Of a DNA stretch of 64,000 nucleotides, positions 55,994-63,566 are shown piece after piece. Both the position numbers and the translations under genes were made by a program. Positions within the stretch are counted from its first letter, which is position 1. Each line of letters opens with the position of its first letter. Under the pieces are notes generated by a model. The model saw nothing but the letters and a program-made list of their open reading frames with translations. It was not told the origin of the DNA and did no database searches. Origin of the DNA: Brevundimonas sp. 357 (GTDB lineage: Bacteria; Pseudomonadota; Alphaproteobacteria; Caulobacterales; Caulobacteraceae); assembly GCF_003938605.1 (NCBI RefSeq), contig NZ_RHWX01000010.1:62001-126000 (forward strand), written 5' to 3'.

Positions 55994-57847
55994 ATGCCGC
56001 TCTACTTGGTCGGAGAGACGATTGACGCAAAGCGAGCCCATCAGCGCGCCCAAGCCGGCGAGCTGATCCAACTGGTGCGCGGCGTCTATGTCGATCACGA
56101 CGCCGACGCCGATGCCACGGTCCTGGGGCACGCGGTTCGCATCGCGCACTACCTTTATCCCAACGCCTATCTGTCGTCCGCCAGTGCGATGCTGCTCTTG
56201 CCCACGCCGGATGGGCGGTTGTTCCTCAGCGGCCGGCGCAATCAGCGCACGCGGATACGAGCGCTGGAGATCGTCCAGAACAAAGCACCGGCCCATCCTT
56301 CGACCGCGACGGCGGTGGTCGGCGACGATCTTGGCGAGCTGCACATCGACGTCTCCTCGCCGCGCCAGCGCTTTCTGGAGGCCTTCCGGCTGCGCAGCGA
56401 ACACGCCAGCGCGATTACCGCGGACATGCGCGTCCAGATGGCCGCACGGCTCGTCGAGGAGCATGGCGCTCCCCAGGCCGCAGCCGACGCTGTCTGGGCG
56501 TTGGCGCGAGAGAACGGATGGTATCGCGAGGGCGAGGGCGCCGAGCGCTTCCTGATGGCGCAGCCGGGCACGGCCAAGGCGCCGGTCAACAAGGCCGCGC
56601 TCGATCTCCTGGTCGCCTGGCATGGCGAGCCGCTCGGTAGGCTGACTCATGACGGGTTCGAGTGGCGCTGGAAGCCGCAGCGGCGCACTGGCCCCGTACT
56701 GGTGCGCGAGACCACACCGGGCAAGCTGCCGGCGTTCATCGAGTCACTGTTGCCGGAAGGCTGGCTCGCCCAGGTCCTGCATGAGCGCGACGAACGCGAG
56801 GCCTTGCGGCGCGGGCGGCGCTACATGTCCAACATCACCGTTGTGGAGAGCCGCGAGGAGCTGACAGGCTTGCCAGCCGACGTGCTCGACACAAGGCTGG
56901 CCAGCTTTTCCGAGGATGGCCGCTTCACGGGCATCTATGCCGGACCGGCGCGCGGTGAGATCGAGGAGACGTTCGAGCAGAGCCTGGCGCGCATCTTCGC
57001 GCGGGCCGAGACCCCGCGCCTGTCGGGCATCCAGATCAAGGCGCCTATGAGCCTGACCTCAGAAGGGAGCCTCGTTCCTGCGACGGACCAGCCGTTCACC
57101 CATATCCTCAAGCCCGCCGGTACGGCGGGGTTCGAGACGTTGCCGGTCGTCGAATGGCTGTGTCTTGAGCTTGGTCGGGCCGCAGGCTTTGAGGCGCCCG
57201 ACGCAGCTCTGATCGACATGCCCGACGGGATGCCGCCGGCCTTGTTGGTCGAGCGTTTCGACATTCGGCGCGGATCGAACGACCACCGCCGTCTGGCGCT
57301 GGAGGATTTCTGCTCCATTCTCGATCTTCCAACTTCCGCAAAATACGACGGCACGATCGAGCGCATGGCCCGGGGTCTGCGTCCGCTGTCGACCGATCCC
57401 GCCGCCGATCTGGACATTCTGTTCCGACGAGCGGTGTTTGCCTGGCTGATCGCCGATGGCGACATGCACCTGAAGAACCTGGCCATGCTCAAGATGGCCG
57501 AGGCGGGCGCCAAGACGTTCACGACCGTACGCTTCGCGCCCCTCTACGACGCGGTCACTACCCGGGTCTTTCCGGGCCTCGCCGTCGACCGAATGGCGCT
57601 GAAGCTCAACGGCAAGGACGATCGCCTGACGCGGCAGGATTTCCTGGCGTTGGCGCGCACCATCGGCCTGACCGCCAGTGACGCCCAGTCGGCGATGAAC
57701 GAGATCGCCGATCGGCTCACGAAACGCGCCCAGACATTGAGCTTGCCAGCGTTCGCGGGTCAGACCGATGCGGCGCGAGGCGTGCAGGACAAGGTGATCG
57801 CCCTGATCGAGGCCCGATGCGCCCGGCTTGGCGGTCCAGCGGAATAA
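55994..57847 (+). CDS. AbiEi-like antitoxin domain fused to a HipA-type Ser/Thr kinase
   Basis: 617 aa from ATG 55994 (MPLYLVGETIDAKRAHQRAQ). Residues 1-200 look like an AbiEi-type winged-helix antitoxin: AGELIQLVRGVYV, YLYPNAYLSSASAMLL, LGELHIDVSSPRQRFLEAF. From about 205 the protein is HipA-like: an N-terminal HipA subdomain (PAFIESLLPEGWLAQVL, RRYMSNITVVE), then the kinase with the ATP lysine in PFTHILKP (about K373), LLVERFDI, the catalytic loop DGDMHLKN (D490, N495) and the metal Asp in PLYDAV (D519), matching E. coli K181, D309, N314 and D332. No separate HipB gene is adjacent. An ATG at 55979 lies in the operator. The frame and active site are intact. Confidence 0.8.
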   Translation: MPLYLVGETIDAKRAHQRAQAGELIQLVRGVYVDHDADADATVLGHAVRIAHYLYPNAYLSSASAMLLLPTPDGRLFLSGRRNQRTRIRALEIVQNKAPAHPSTATAVVGDDLGELHIDVSSPRQRFLEAFRLRSEHASAITADMRVQMAARLVEEHGAPQAAADAVWALARENGWYREGEGAERFLMAQPGTAKAPVNKAALDLLVAWHGEPLGRLTHDGFEWRWKPQRRTGPVLVRETTPGKLPAFIESLLPEGWLAQVLHERDEREALRRGRRYMSNITVVESREELTGLPADVLDTRLASFSEDGRFTGIYAGPARGEIEETFEQSLARIFARAETPRLSGIQIKAPMSLTSEGSLVPATDQPFTHILKPAGTAGFETLPVVEWLCLELGRAAGFEAPDAALIDMPDGMPPALLVERFDIRRGSNDHRRLALEDFCSILDLPTSAKYDGTIERMARGLRPLSTDPAADLDILFRRAVFAWLIADGDMHLKNLAMLKMAEAGAKTFTTVRFAPLYDAVTTRVFPGLAVDRMALKLNGKDDRLTRQDFLALARTIGLTASDAQSAMNEIADRLTKRAQTLSLPAFAGQTDAARGVQDKVIALIEARCARLGGPAE

Positions 57848-57849
57848 GC

Positions 57850-58512
57850 GCCCTGCGCGCCACGGCTGCAATCGGATTTGCAGCTCGGCGAGATCCTCGG
57901 CCGCCGTTTCCGTTCCGAGTAAGGGTGAGTTGAAAGCTTCGAGCACGCTGCCGAGCCGCGCGCCGCCTTCTCGTCCTTGTAGTCGGCCAACCACATCGCA
58001 AAACGGCCGCGCATCTGGAACTTGTTGATGGCCGGCTTCTTCCCTTCGACGACCGGGTGATCGACCTCGATCTGCGAGGGACGGATGGAAAGGGCGTCGA
58101 AGATCGCCTTGCTGACGCCGCTCACGCGATCGGCGGCGACTTCGCGCCGACCTCGCCCTCGACCCGGCGAGCCGTGTCGCCGCACGCCGCCTTGGCCACA
58201 CGGTCAAAGGGACCTTTTGCCGAGCTGCTGATGTAGAGAAGGCCGCTGGCCTGGTCCCAGTGCAGCATGTGCAGATCCCAAGCGACGTTGATGGCGTGCA
58301 GCCGCATCACGTCCAGAACTTCTTCGTCGAGGCCTTCCAGCACCTTGGCGGACGGATGAAGCGGCGGGAGGGGACGCGCTGGGAGATCACCCATGCCGTC
58401 TTCGAAGAAGCTCGCGAGGCGCTGCGAGTTCTGGATATGGCGGTCGCCAACGCTGCGGCCACGAGCCGCGGCGTCGTCGGCCGACTGACGCTTGGCCTCA
58501 CCGCCTTCCTGT
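57850..58512 (-). pseudogene. Decayed reverse-strand gene of unknown family
   Basis: Protein-like sequence in two overlapping reverse frames. The upstream frame (stop-free from 58512, ends 58122) reads RHIQNSQRLASFFEDGMGDL, KVLEGLDEEVLDVMRLHAIN, then LHMLHWDQASGLLYISSS. The continuation is in another frame (58185 down): EVAADRVSGVSKAIFDALSI and PAINKFQMRGRFAMWLADYK. Upstream of 58512 a third frame has DKQAYDGAFGSRPVD. No start codon and at least two frameshifts, so this is debris. Family not recognised. It converges on the HipA-fusion gene. Confidence 0.55.
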
Positions 58513-58618
58513 CAACCGGCCGGCTGCCGAAGGCGCCGTCATAGGCCTGCTTATCGCTCGTGGAAGGGGCGCGAGACGCGGAGTCCCGCAGCGGGCGTCG
58601 GGCCTTACGCTCCGAGCT

Positions 58619-58750
58619 TCAAGGATGAGGATCGTCAGTGACGTCGGGCTCGCTGGACTTGGTCGGCATCGCTGTCCGTTTGACATATTTGAACGCGGCT
58701 ACGGCGACGGCGATGCAAAGGGCGCAGAGGATAGGCAAGACATAGTTCAT
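58619..58750 (-). CDS. Tiny membrane protein (43 aa)
   Basis: MNYVLPILCALCIAVAVAAF forms a single membrane helix, followed by a basic KYVKRT and an acidic tail ending DVTDDPHP. Its ATG overlaps the stop of the next upstream small ORF (ATGA). Too short for routine gene calling; the coupling and hydrophobic pattern support it. Function unknown. Confidence 0.5.
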   Translation of the reverse strand: MNYVLPILCALCIAVAVAAFKYVKRTAMPTKSSEPDVTDDPHP

Positions 58751-58872
58751 AGTCGGTCTCCGACGATCCAACCCTTGCCCATCCGCCTGAACGCGCTGCT
58801 AATCCGCGCAAGCCCTGCAGCAACAGGCACAGCCGCGAGACAAACGAGGATGAAGGCGAATAGATCGTCCAT
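58747..58872 (-). CDS. Tiny membrane protein (41 aa), coupled to the 43-aa ORF
   Basis: MDDLFAFILVCLAAVPVAAG is a single helix, followed by the basic ARISSAFRRMGKGW. It overlaps the following ORF by ATGA. The positive residues after the helix predict an out-in topology with the C-terminus in the cytoplasm. Function unknown. Confidence 0.5.
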   Translation of the reverse strand: MDDLFAFILVCLAAVPVAAGLARISSAFRRMGKGWIVGDRL

Positions 58873-58920
58873 ATCCAACAAGCGCTCCGTGCGCCGCTAA
58901 AGTTCCTCGTCGCAAATAGG

Positions 58921-59103
58921 TCATTCGAAACCGGAAAAAGCAGCAAGCGCGAGTAGAGCCAAGGTCGCGATCAATACGGACCATTCGCCGAAGCTGGGCC
59001 GCCGTGTGGGACGTCTGCGCAAATGAGACCCTTTGGTGTGATCCGGACTTGCGATCGCCGAAGGGGGCTGCGCCGCCTGACGCCGATCGCGGAGAAACAG
59101 CAT
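58921..59103 (-). CDS. Small single-helix membrane protein (60 aa)
   Basis: A basic N-terminus (MLFLRDRRQAAQ, then HLRRRPTRRPS) is followed by a C-terminal membrane helix (WSVLIATLALLALAAFSGFE). It is 48 bases upstream of the two coupled tiny ORFs on the same strand. Tail-anchored topology is likely. Ribosome binding site is weak. Function unknown. Confidence 0.4.
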   Translation of the reverse strand: MLFLRDRRQAAQPPSAIASPDHTKGSHLRRRPTRRPSFGEWSVLIATLALLALAAFSGFE

Positions 59104-60041
59104 GACCTGAGCTTAGCTCCTTCGATGTTTCTCGCCTCTAACTTGTGATGATTAATCGCGCCGCATCCGACTTTCACCAGGGTTTCGTCGGAGGGACGCG
59201 ACAGCGCCGGTCGGCGGGTTGGCAGTTCGCCGCCTTCTCCCGGTCGGCGGCGTACGATCCGCCCCCCGGCGGCCGCCAGGCCTTTTCGGACGCATCCTGA
59301 AGGGTGGAAGATACTCCGCGCAACGCCTGATCGCTGAAGCCGCGGGGGTATCGCTCGGATATTCTATTTGTCGCCCCCCAGGTGAACGCTGTGGTTCATG
59401 CGCGAGGCTTTCGGTGCGCAAGGCCTTCCTTGCTCGGAGTCGGCGCGCGCGGCGTTCTCTTCTGACGCGGGGCATCGGCAAGCGTTCTGCGATGAGCACG
59501 ACCGAACCGTTGCAGCAAAGAGCGCCGAACGCCCAGCGAGCAGCCTTCCGTCGCCTAATCAGACCCATCTCGACGCGCTGTCACGTGCCGCGCGCCATCT
59601 CCGCTTGGCGAGGCGGGCGAGATCCCCCCTTTCACCGAGGGAACCAACGACGGCTCCGCCAGTTGGCTTCTTGCAGCCGCCATCCTCTGCGACTGTCCTC
59701 TGTTGAACCGCTGAGCCCCTCCCTGGACGCCCCAAGAGCCAGGCGAGGGGCTCTTCGCTTCGGCCGTACGTTCTGCGCCGCCAGAGGCGGCCGCCCCGCG
59801 CCGAGCGGGCCGGCGGTTTCAGCGTTTGAATGCCGGGCGGCCGTGCTGATCGGCTCATCCTGCAAACTTGGCGGAGCGCCTCGATGTCCCACACAGACTG
59901 AGGAGAGGCGGCCGCCGATCAGTCTCCGAACTTACCGCTCAGGGGCGCGTCGGCGGTCAGTAGGCCAGTAGGGCGTCGGCCCCACGCCAGCCGACCCCGC
60001 CGCGTGTCGGCCGGGGTCGGGAAGGCGTTCACGGCTGTGCT
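59104..60041. other. 938 bases without a convincing gene
   Basis: Several frames are open (for example 59219-59971 forward and 59559-59894 reverse), but the products are Arg/Pro/Ala-rich with no domain or strand-helix pattern. The only clear structure is a long hairpin at 59713-59753 (GAGCCCCTCCCTGG / CCAGGCGAGGGGCTC, one bulge). It could end an untranslated RNA or be a stable RNA element. Confidence 0.5.
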
Positions 60042-60820
60042 TTAGCGGCCGTCGGTGACGTCGCGGACGGTTTCGGGCGCCGCCATGGCGCTTGTCGCGC
60101 CGGGGGTGCGAGAATCGTTGATCCGCAGATTATTTTGCACGTGCTTCACCCCGGAGCAGTCATCGGCGAGGTCTTCGGCGCGGCGCTTGTCGTCGCGAGA
60201 GCGGACCGTACCGCCCAGCGTGACCTCGCCGCCGGTCACGCTAACCTCGATATCGGACGCGTCGACGCGCCAGTCGTCGCTGAGCCGGTCCGATACGTCC
60301 TCGCGGATGCGTTCGTCAGAGCGCGTGTAACCCCGAGGACCGCGACCTCGATTATTCTCTATCTCATCCATTTCTCGGCGGCGGCGGGCGTCATCATCCC
60401 CGCCCCAGGATTTGACTTCGTCCTTGGTGCGGTCCCACCAGCTGCGCTCGTTGTCGCGGTCTTCATCTCGATACCCTGGCCCGTAAGGGGGACGGCGATC
60501 CCCGCGCACAGAGCGTTCATAGCCGGATCCGGAAAACCCCTCATTGTGGAGGGAGCCGTAAGGGCGCGCACGTCCAAGCGTGTCGTCTGGACTGTACCCA
60601 TAGCGGCGAGCATAGGCAGAGCCCTCCTCGGGTCGCCGACCTTCGCTCGGATCATAGCCCGCCCGCTCTCGCGAATAGCCCCGGCCTTGGCGGTCCCCCC
60701 ATAGCTTCCATCATAGGAGGAGCGGCCGCGATCTCCAAAACGCCGCTCGCCGCCGTGGCGGGACCGATCCTCCGGCCAATCCCGCCTGCTGTCGTCTTCT
60801 CTCCAGCGGTCGTCCGCCAT
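60042..60820 (-). pseudogene. BON-domain protein gene broken by a one-base frameshift in a G run
   Basis: The N-terminal frame starts at ATG 60820 after GGGAG (MADDRWREDDSRRDWPEDRS ... SSYDGSYGG). The body lies in another frame: GDRQGRGYSRERAGYDPSEG, SWWDRTKDEVKSWGGDDDAR, and the BON domain DASDIEVSVTGGEVTLGGTV then DCSGVKHVQNNLRI. The switch occurs at the run of six C at 60695-60700 (G on the coding strand); seven would restore one frame of about 259 codons. BON proteins of this kind are periplasmic or envelope-stress linked in relatives. It may be a true mutation, a slippage site or a sequencing error. Confidence 0.8.
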
Positions 60821-61537
60821 GTCTCGCTCCCTTGAATGATCTTGATGATTAGCCGCGTTTGGCGGCCGGTCTGATAATGATCCGGAAGATGAGCCGTTCC
60901 GCCGGAATAAAAGGTCGCGCGAGGTCTTGTTCAAGCTTAAGCGTTTCTTCGCGACTATAGACGAGAACGGAGCCGCTGACGCCGCCTTGCAGGCGAGGTC
61001 GTCGCGTGGCCCCTTTTTGATTCTCTGACGTCAGCCGGCGGCGCCTCATCTCTGACCAGCGCGGTTGAATCCGCCGTCATGGGCCTCATGAGGGAGGAGA
61101 ACTCCCTTGGCCGCTATCCACCTGTTCCCTCGCCGCGCCCAGGCCCAGGTCGACCCCGTGATCGCGAAGAATCTCGCCAACGCTTCACACCCCAGAACCG
61201 GCAGCGGCGTACCGAAGCGCGATAACCAGGCAGCGGCCAAAGTCTGCTCATTTACTGTTAACATTCATACTCCTACGCGGAGAGCTCCCCGCGAGAAGGT
61301 AAGCGCAGAAATGGCGATTTCTGTTCCCATCAACTCAATCTTGAAGGCGGGGACGTGTCGATCGCGATACCTTCGGCGTCCTCGCCGGCAGGATGGTCTT
61401 CTCACGCGTTTGACGCCGTCGCCTCTCACGGTCTTCTGGCCATGACGCGCGCCTCCTAGCGACTCCCGCGATCCGGAGCGGCGCGGACGCGCCGTCCGAT
61501 TTTGGCGGATTTCCGCTGGGGCGAGGAAAGGGACGTC
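60821..61537. other. About 720 bases without a convincing gene
   Basis: Short open frames (61046-61264 reverse, 61107-61445 forward) give products without recognisable features. The first part will hold the promoter of the BON-domain gene; nothing else structured was seen. Confidence 0.45.
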
Positions 61538-61562
61538 GGAACAGCCGAGCCGGCCTCACGTT
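61538..61562 (+). promoter_or_regulatory. EcfG (general stress sigma)-like promoter before the SemiSWEET gene
   Basis: GGAAC at 61538-61542 and CGTT at 61559-61562 are 16 bases apart, matching the alphaproteobacterial EcfG/SigT consensus GGAAC-N16/17-CGTT. The expected transcription start falls within a few bases of the ATG at 61571, so the mRNA would be leaderless or nearly so. Confidence 0.45.
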
Positions 61563-61570
61563 GGCCGGTC

Positions 61571-61846
61571 ATGGATGTCCATCTTGCGAATATCATCGGT
61601 TCGGCTGCAGCGATCTGCTCGATTACGAGCTTTGCTCCACAGGCTTACAAGATCTGGAAGGAACGCGACGCCTCGGCGGTCAGCCTAAAAACCTATTCTC
61701 TAACCGTCAGCTGCTTCATCCTCTGGACCATCTACGGCGTTATGACCTCAGCGTGGCCGGTGACCTTCGCCAACGCCTGCGCCCTGGTGATGGCTTCGGC
61801 CGTGCTTCTCATGAAGTGGCGCTTCCGCGATGGAAAGTCAGCCTGA
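61571..61846 (+). CDS. SemiSWEET-type sugar transporter (PQ-loop)
   Basis: 91 aa three-helix protein that would dimerise to form a sugar facilitator. It has VHLANIIGSAAAICSITSFA-P-Q with the PQ motif (APQAYKIWKERDASAVSLKT), then SLTVSCFILWTIYGVMTSAW and ANACALVMASAVLLMKW. Size and layout match SemiSWEETs. ATG 61571 is chosen as the family N-terminus; the frame is open from 61502. Convergent with the kinase gene. Confidence 0.88.
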   Translation: MDVHLANIIGSAAAICSITSFAPQAYKIWKERDASAVSLKTYSLTVSCFILWTIYGVMTSAWPVTFANACALVMASAVLLMKWRFRDGKSA

Positions 61847-61854
61847 AGGGTCGA

Positions 61855-62994
61855 TCATGCCGCGAGGGGAAAGCGAAGGGTGAAGCAACTGCCTTGACCG
61901 GGGCCGTCGCTGGCCAGTTCGATCGCGCCTTCGTGCATCTCCACCAATTGTTTGACGAGAGCGAGGCCGATGCCCAAACCTTCGCGCGAGCGATCGTCAG
62001 GGCCTTTGGATTGGGTGAACAGCTCGAAGATGCGCCCTTGAATTTCATGCGGCACGCCTACGCCGTTGTCGGCGATGTCGATCCGCACCTCATCGTCATC
62101 GATCTCGGCTGAAAGGCGGATTCGGCCCTGCGGCGGGGTATATTTGGCGGCGTTGGTGAGCAGATTGCTGATCACCTGCGACAGGCGGGTGAAATCACCC
62201 TCGAGCCACACGGGTTGAGCGGGCAGGGCGACCGTCAAATCATGGGCGCCCGCATCGATCTTGGGCCGGCTCGTATCGACGGCGGATTCGATGATGCTGT
62301 GCAGATTCACCCGTTCTCGCTGGAGGGAGATCTTGCCCTGGTCGATACGGGCGACGTCGAGCAAATCCTCGATCAGGCGGGAGAGGTGGTGGGCCTGAAC
62401 CTCCATCCGCCCCTGGATGTCGGCCTTGAGGTTCTCGTCCGATTGGCGTTCCAGAAGCTGAAGGCCGGCGCGGAGCGCCATGATCGGGTTTCGCAACTCA
62501 TGGCCCAGCATGGCGATGAAGTCGTTCTTGCGCCGGTCGGCCGCGCGCAGAGCGTTGGCGTAGACTTCCAACTCGTCGCGCTGGGCGAGAATCTCCATGC
62601 GCTGGCGGTAGAGGTCGATGAAGACGTTCGCCTTGCTGCGCAGGATATCGGTTTCGATCGGTTTCTGAATAAAGTCGACCGCTCCGGCCTCATACCCCCT
62701 GAACCGACGCTGCAGATCGGCGCTTCCCGCCGTGACGAAGATGATGGGGACGTGGCGCGCGTTCACATTGCCGCGCATGAACTCGGCCAACTGGAATCCG
62801 TCCATGCCGGGCATCTGCACGTCCACCAGGGCGAGGGCGACGTCGTGCACCAGCAGCAGCTCAAGCGCCTCGTCGCCCGAGCAAGCCTTCAAGCAGACCA
62901 CGTCCTCCCGCTTCAGCAGCGCCTCCAGGGCGAGCAGGTTCTCCTCGAGGTCGTCGACCAGCAGGAGGTGAATCGGCTGTTGCGGGCTGGTCAT
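61855..62994 (-). CDS. Response regulator-histidine kinase hybrid (receiver at N-terminus)
   Basis: 379 aa. Receiver domain at residues 1-125 (LLLVDDLEENLLALEALL, phospho-Asp in LVDVQMPGMDG, Lys in DFIQKPIETD), a coiled coil, the dimerisation helix with the phospho-His (MLGHELRNPIMALRAGLQLL) and the ATPase (VISNLLTNAAKYTPPQG, IDIADNGVGVP, REGLGIGLALVKQLVEMHEG). No membrane segment. It overlaps cheB by four bases; together with cheR it forms a signalling operon outside a standard chemotaxis cluster. Confidence 0.93.
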   Translation of the reverse strand: MTSPQQPIHLLLVDDLEENLLALEALLKREDVVCLKACSGDEALELLLVHDVALALVDVQMPGMDGFQLAEFMRGNVNARHVPIIFVTAGSADLQRRFRGYEAGAVDFIQKPIETDILRSKANVFIDLYRQRMEILAQRDELEVYANALRAADRRKNDFIAMLGHELRNPIMALRAGLQLLERQSDENLKADIQGRMEVQAHHLSRLIEDLLDVARIDQGKISLQRERVNLHSIIESAVDTSRPKIDAGAHDLTVALPAQPVWLEGDFTRLSQVISNLLTNAAKYTPPQGRIRLSAEIDDDEVRIDIADNGVGVPHEIQGRIFELFTQSKGPDDRSREGLGIGLALVKQLVEMHEGAIELASDGPGQGSCFTLRFPLAA

Positions 62995-63566
62995 TCTGTT
63001 CCGAGACCTTTCAGATGTTGGGCGATGCGTGCGAGCGGAAGGACACGCGCCGCCGCGCAGGCTTTGCGGGCGGCCAGAGGCATGGCTTGGGCGTAGGCGG
63101 CGGCGGGTTCCTCCACCAGGGCGACCCCGCCTGCGGCGGTGACCGCGCTCAGTCCCGCAGCGCCGTCCTCATTGGCGCCGGTCAGGATCACGCCGGTCAG
63201 GCCGGCGCCGTAGGCGTCCGCCGCGCTCTCGAACAGCACGTCGATGGAGGGGCGCGAGTAGTTGACGACCTCGTCGGAGGACAAGGCTAGATCGCCGTTG
63301 CTCTCGATCAGGAGGTGGTAGTCCGAGGGGGCGAAGTAGACCACCCCGGGACGGGCGGTCTCCTTATCTTCGGCCTCCTTGACCTCGAGAAGGCATTTGG
63401 TTTCGAACAGGGGCGCGAGGACGTTGCTGCGGTCGGCCGGGACGTGCAGAACGATGAAGATCGGCCAAGGGAAGTCCGCCGGCAGCGTCGGGAGGAGGGC
63501 GAGCAGCGCCTGCACGCCTCCCGCGGAGGCGCCGATCGCCACCGCCCGTTGCGGCGACGGGCTCAT
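62991..63566 (-). CDS. cheB: CheB-type methylesterase (catalytic domain only)
   Basis: 191 aa protein-glutamate methylesterase without the usual N-terminal receiver. The catalytic Ser is in AIGASAGGVQALL, the His in FIVLHVPADR and the Asp in ILTGANEDGAAGL. Receiver-less CheB beside CheR and a kinase carrying its own receiver suggests that regulation is split between the two genes. Both ends overlap neighbours by four bases. Confidence 0.93.
   Translation of the reverse strand: MSPSPQRAVAIGASAGGVQALLALLPTLPADFPWPIFIVLHVPADRSNVLAPLFETKCLLEVKEAEDKETARPGVVYFAPSDYHLLIESNGDLALSSDEVVNYSRPSIDVLFESAADAYGAGLTGVILTGANEDGAAGLSAVTAAGGVALVEEPAAAYAQAMPLAARKACAAARVLPLARIAQHLKGLGTE

Noticed and set aside
57059-58207. 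Reverse ORF opposite the 3' part of the HipA-fusion gene
   Set aside because: Mostly antisense to the intact kinase domain; only the part beyond 57848 has protein-like segments and these are in other frames.
59219-59971. Forward ORF of 250 codons in the gene-poor stretch
   Set aside because: Low-complexity Arg/Pro/Ser composition, no domain, no ribosome binding site; stop-free frames are expected at this GC content.
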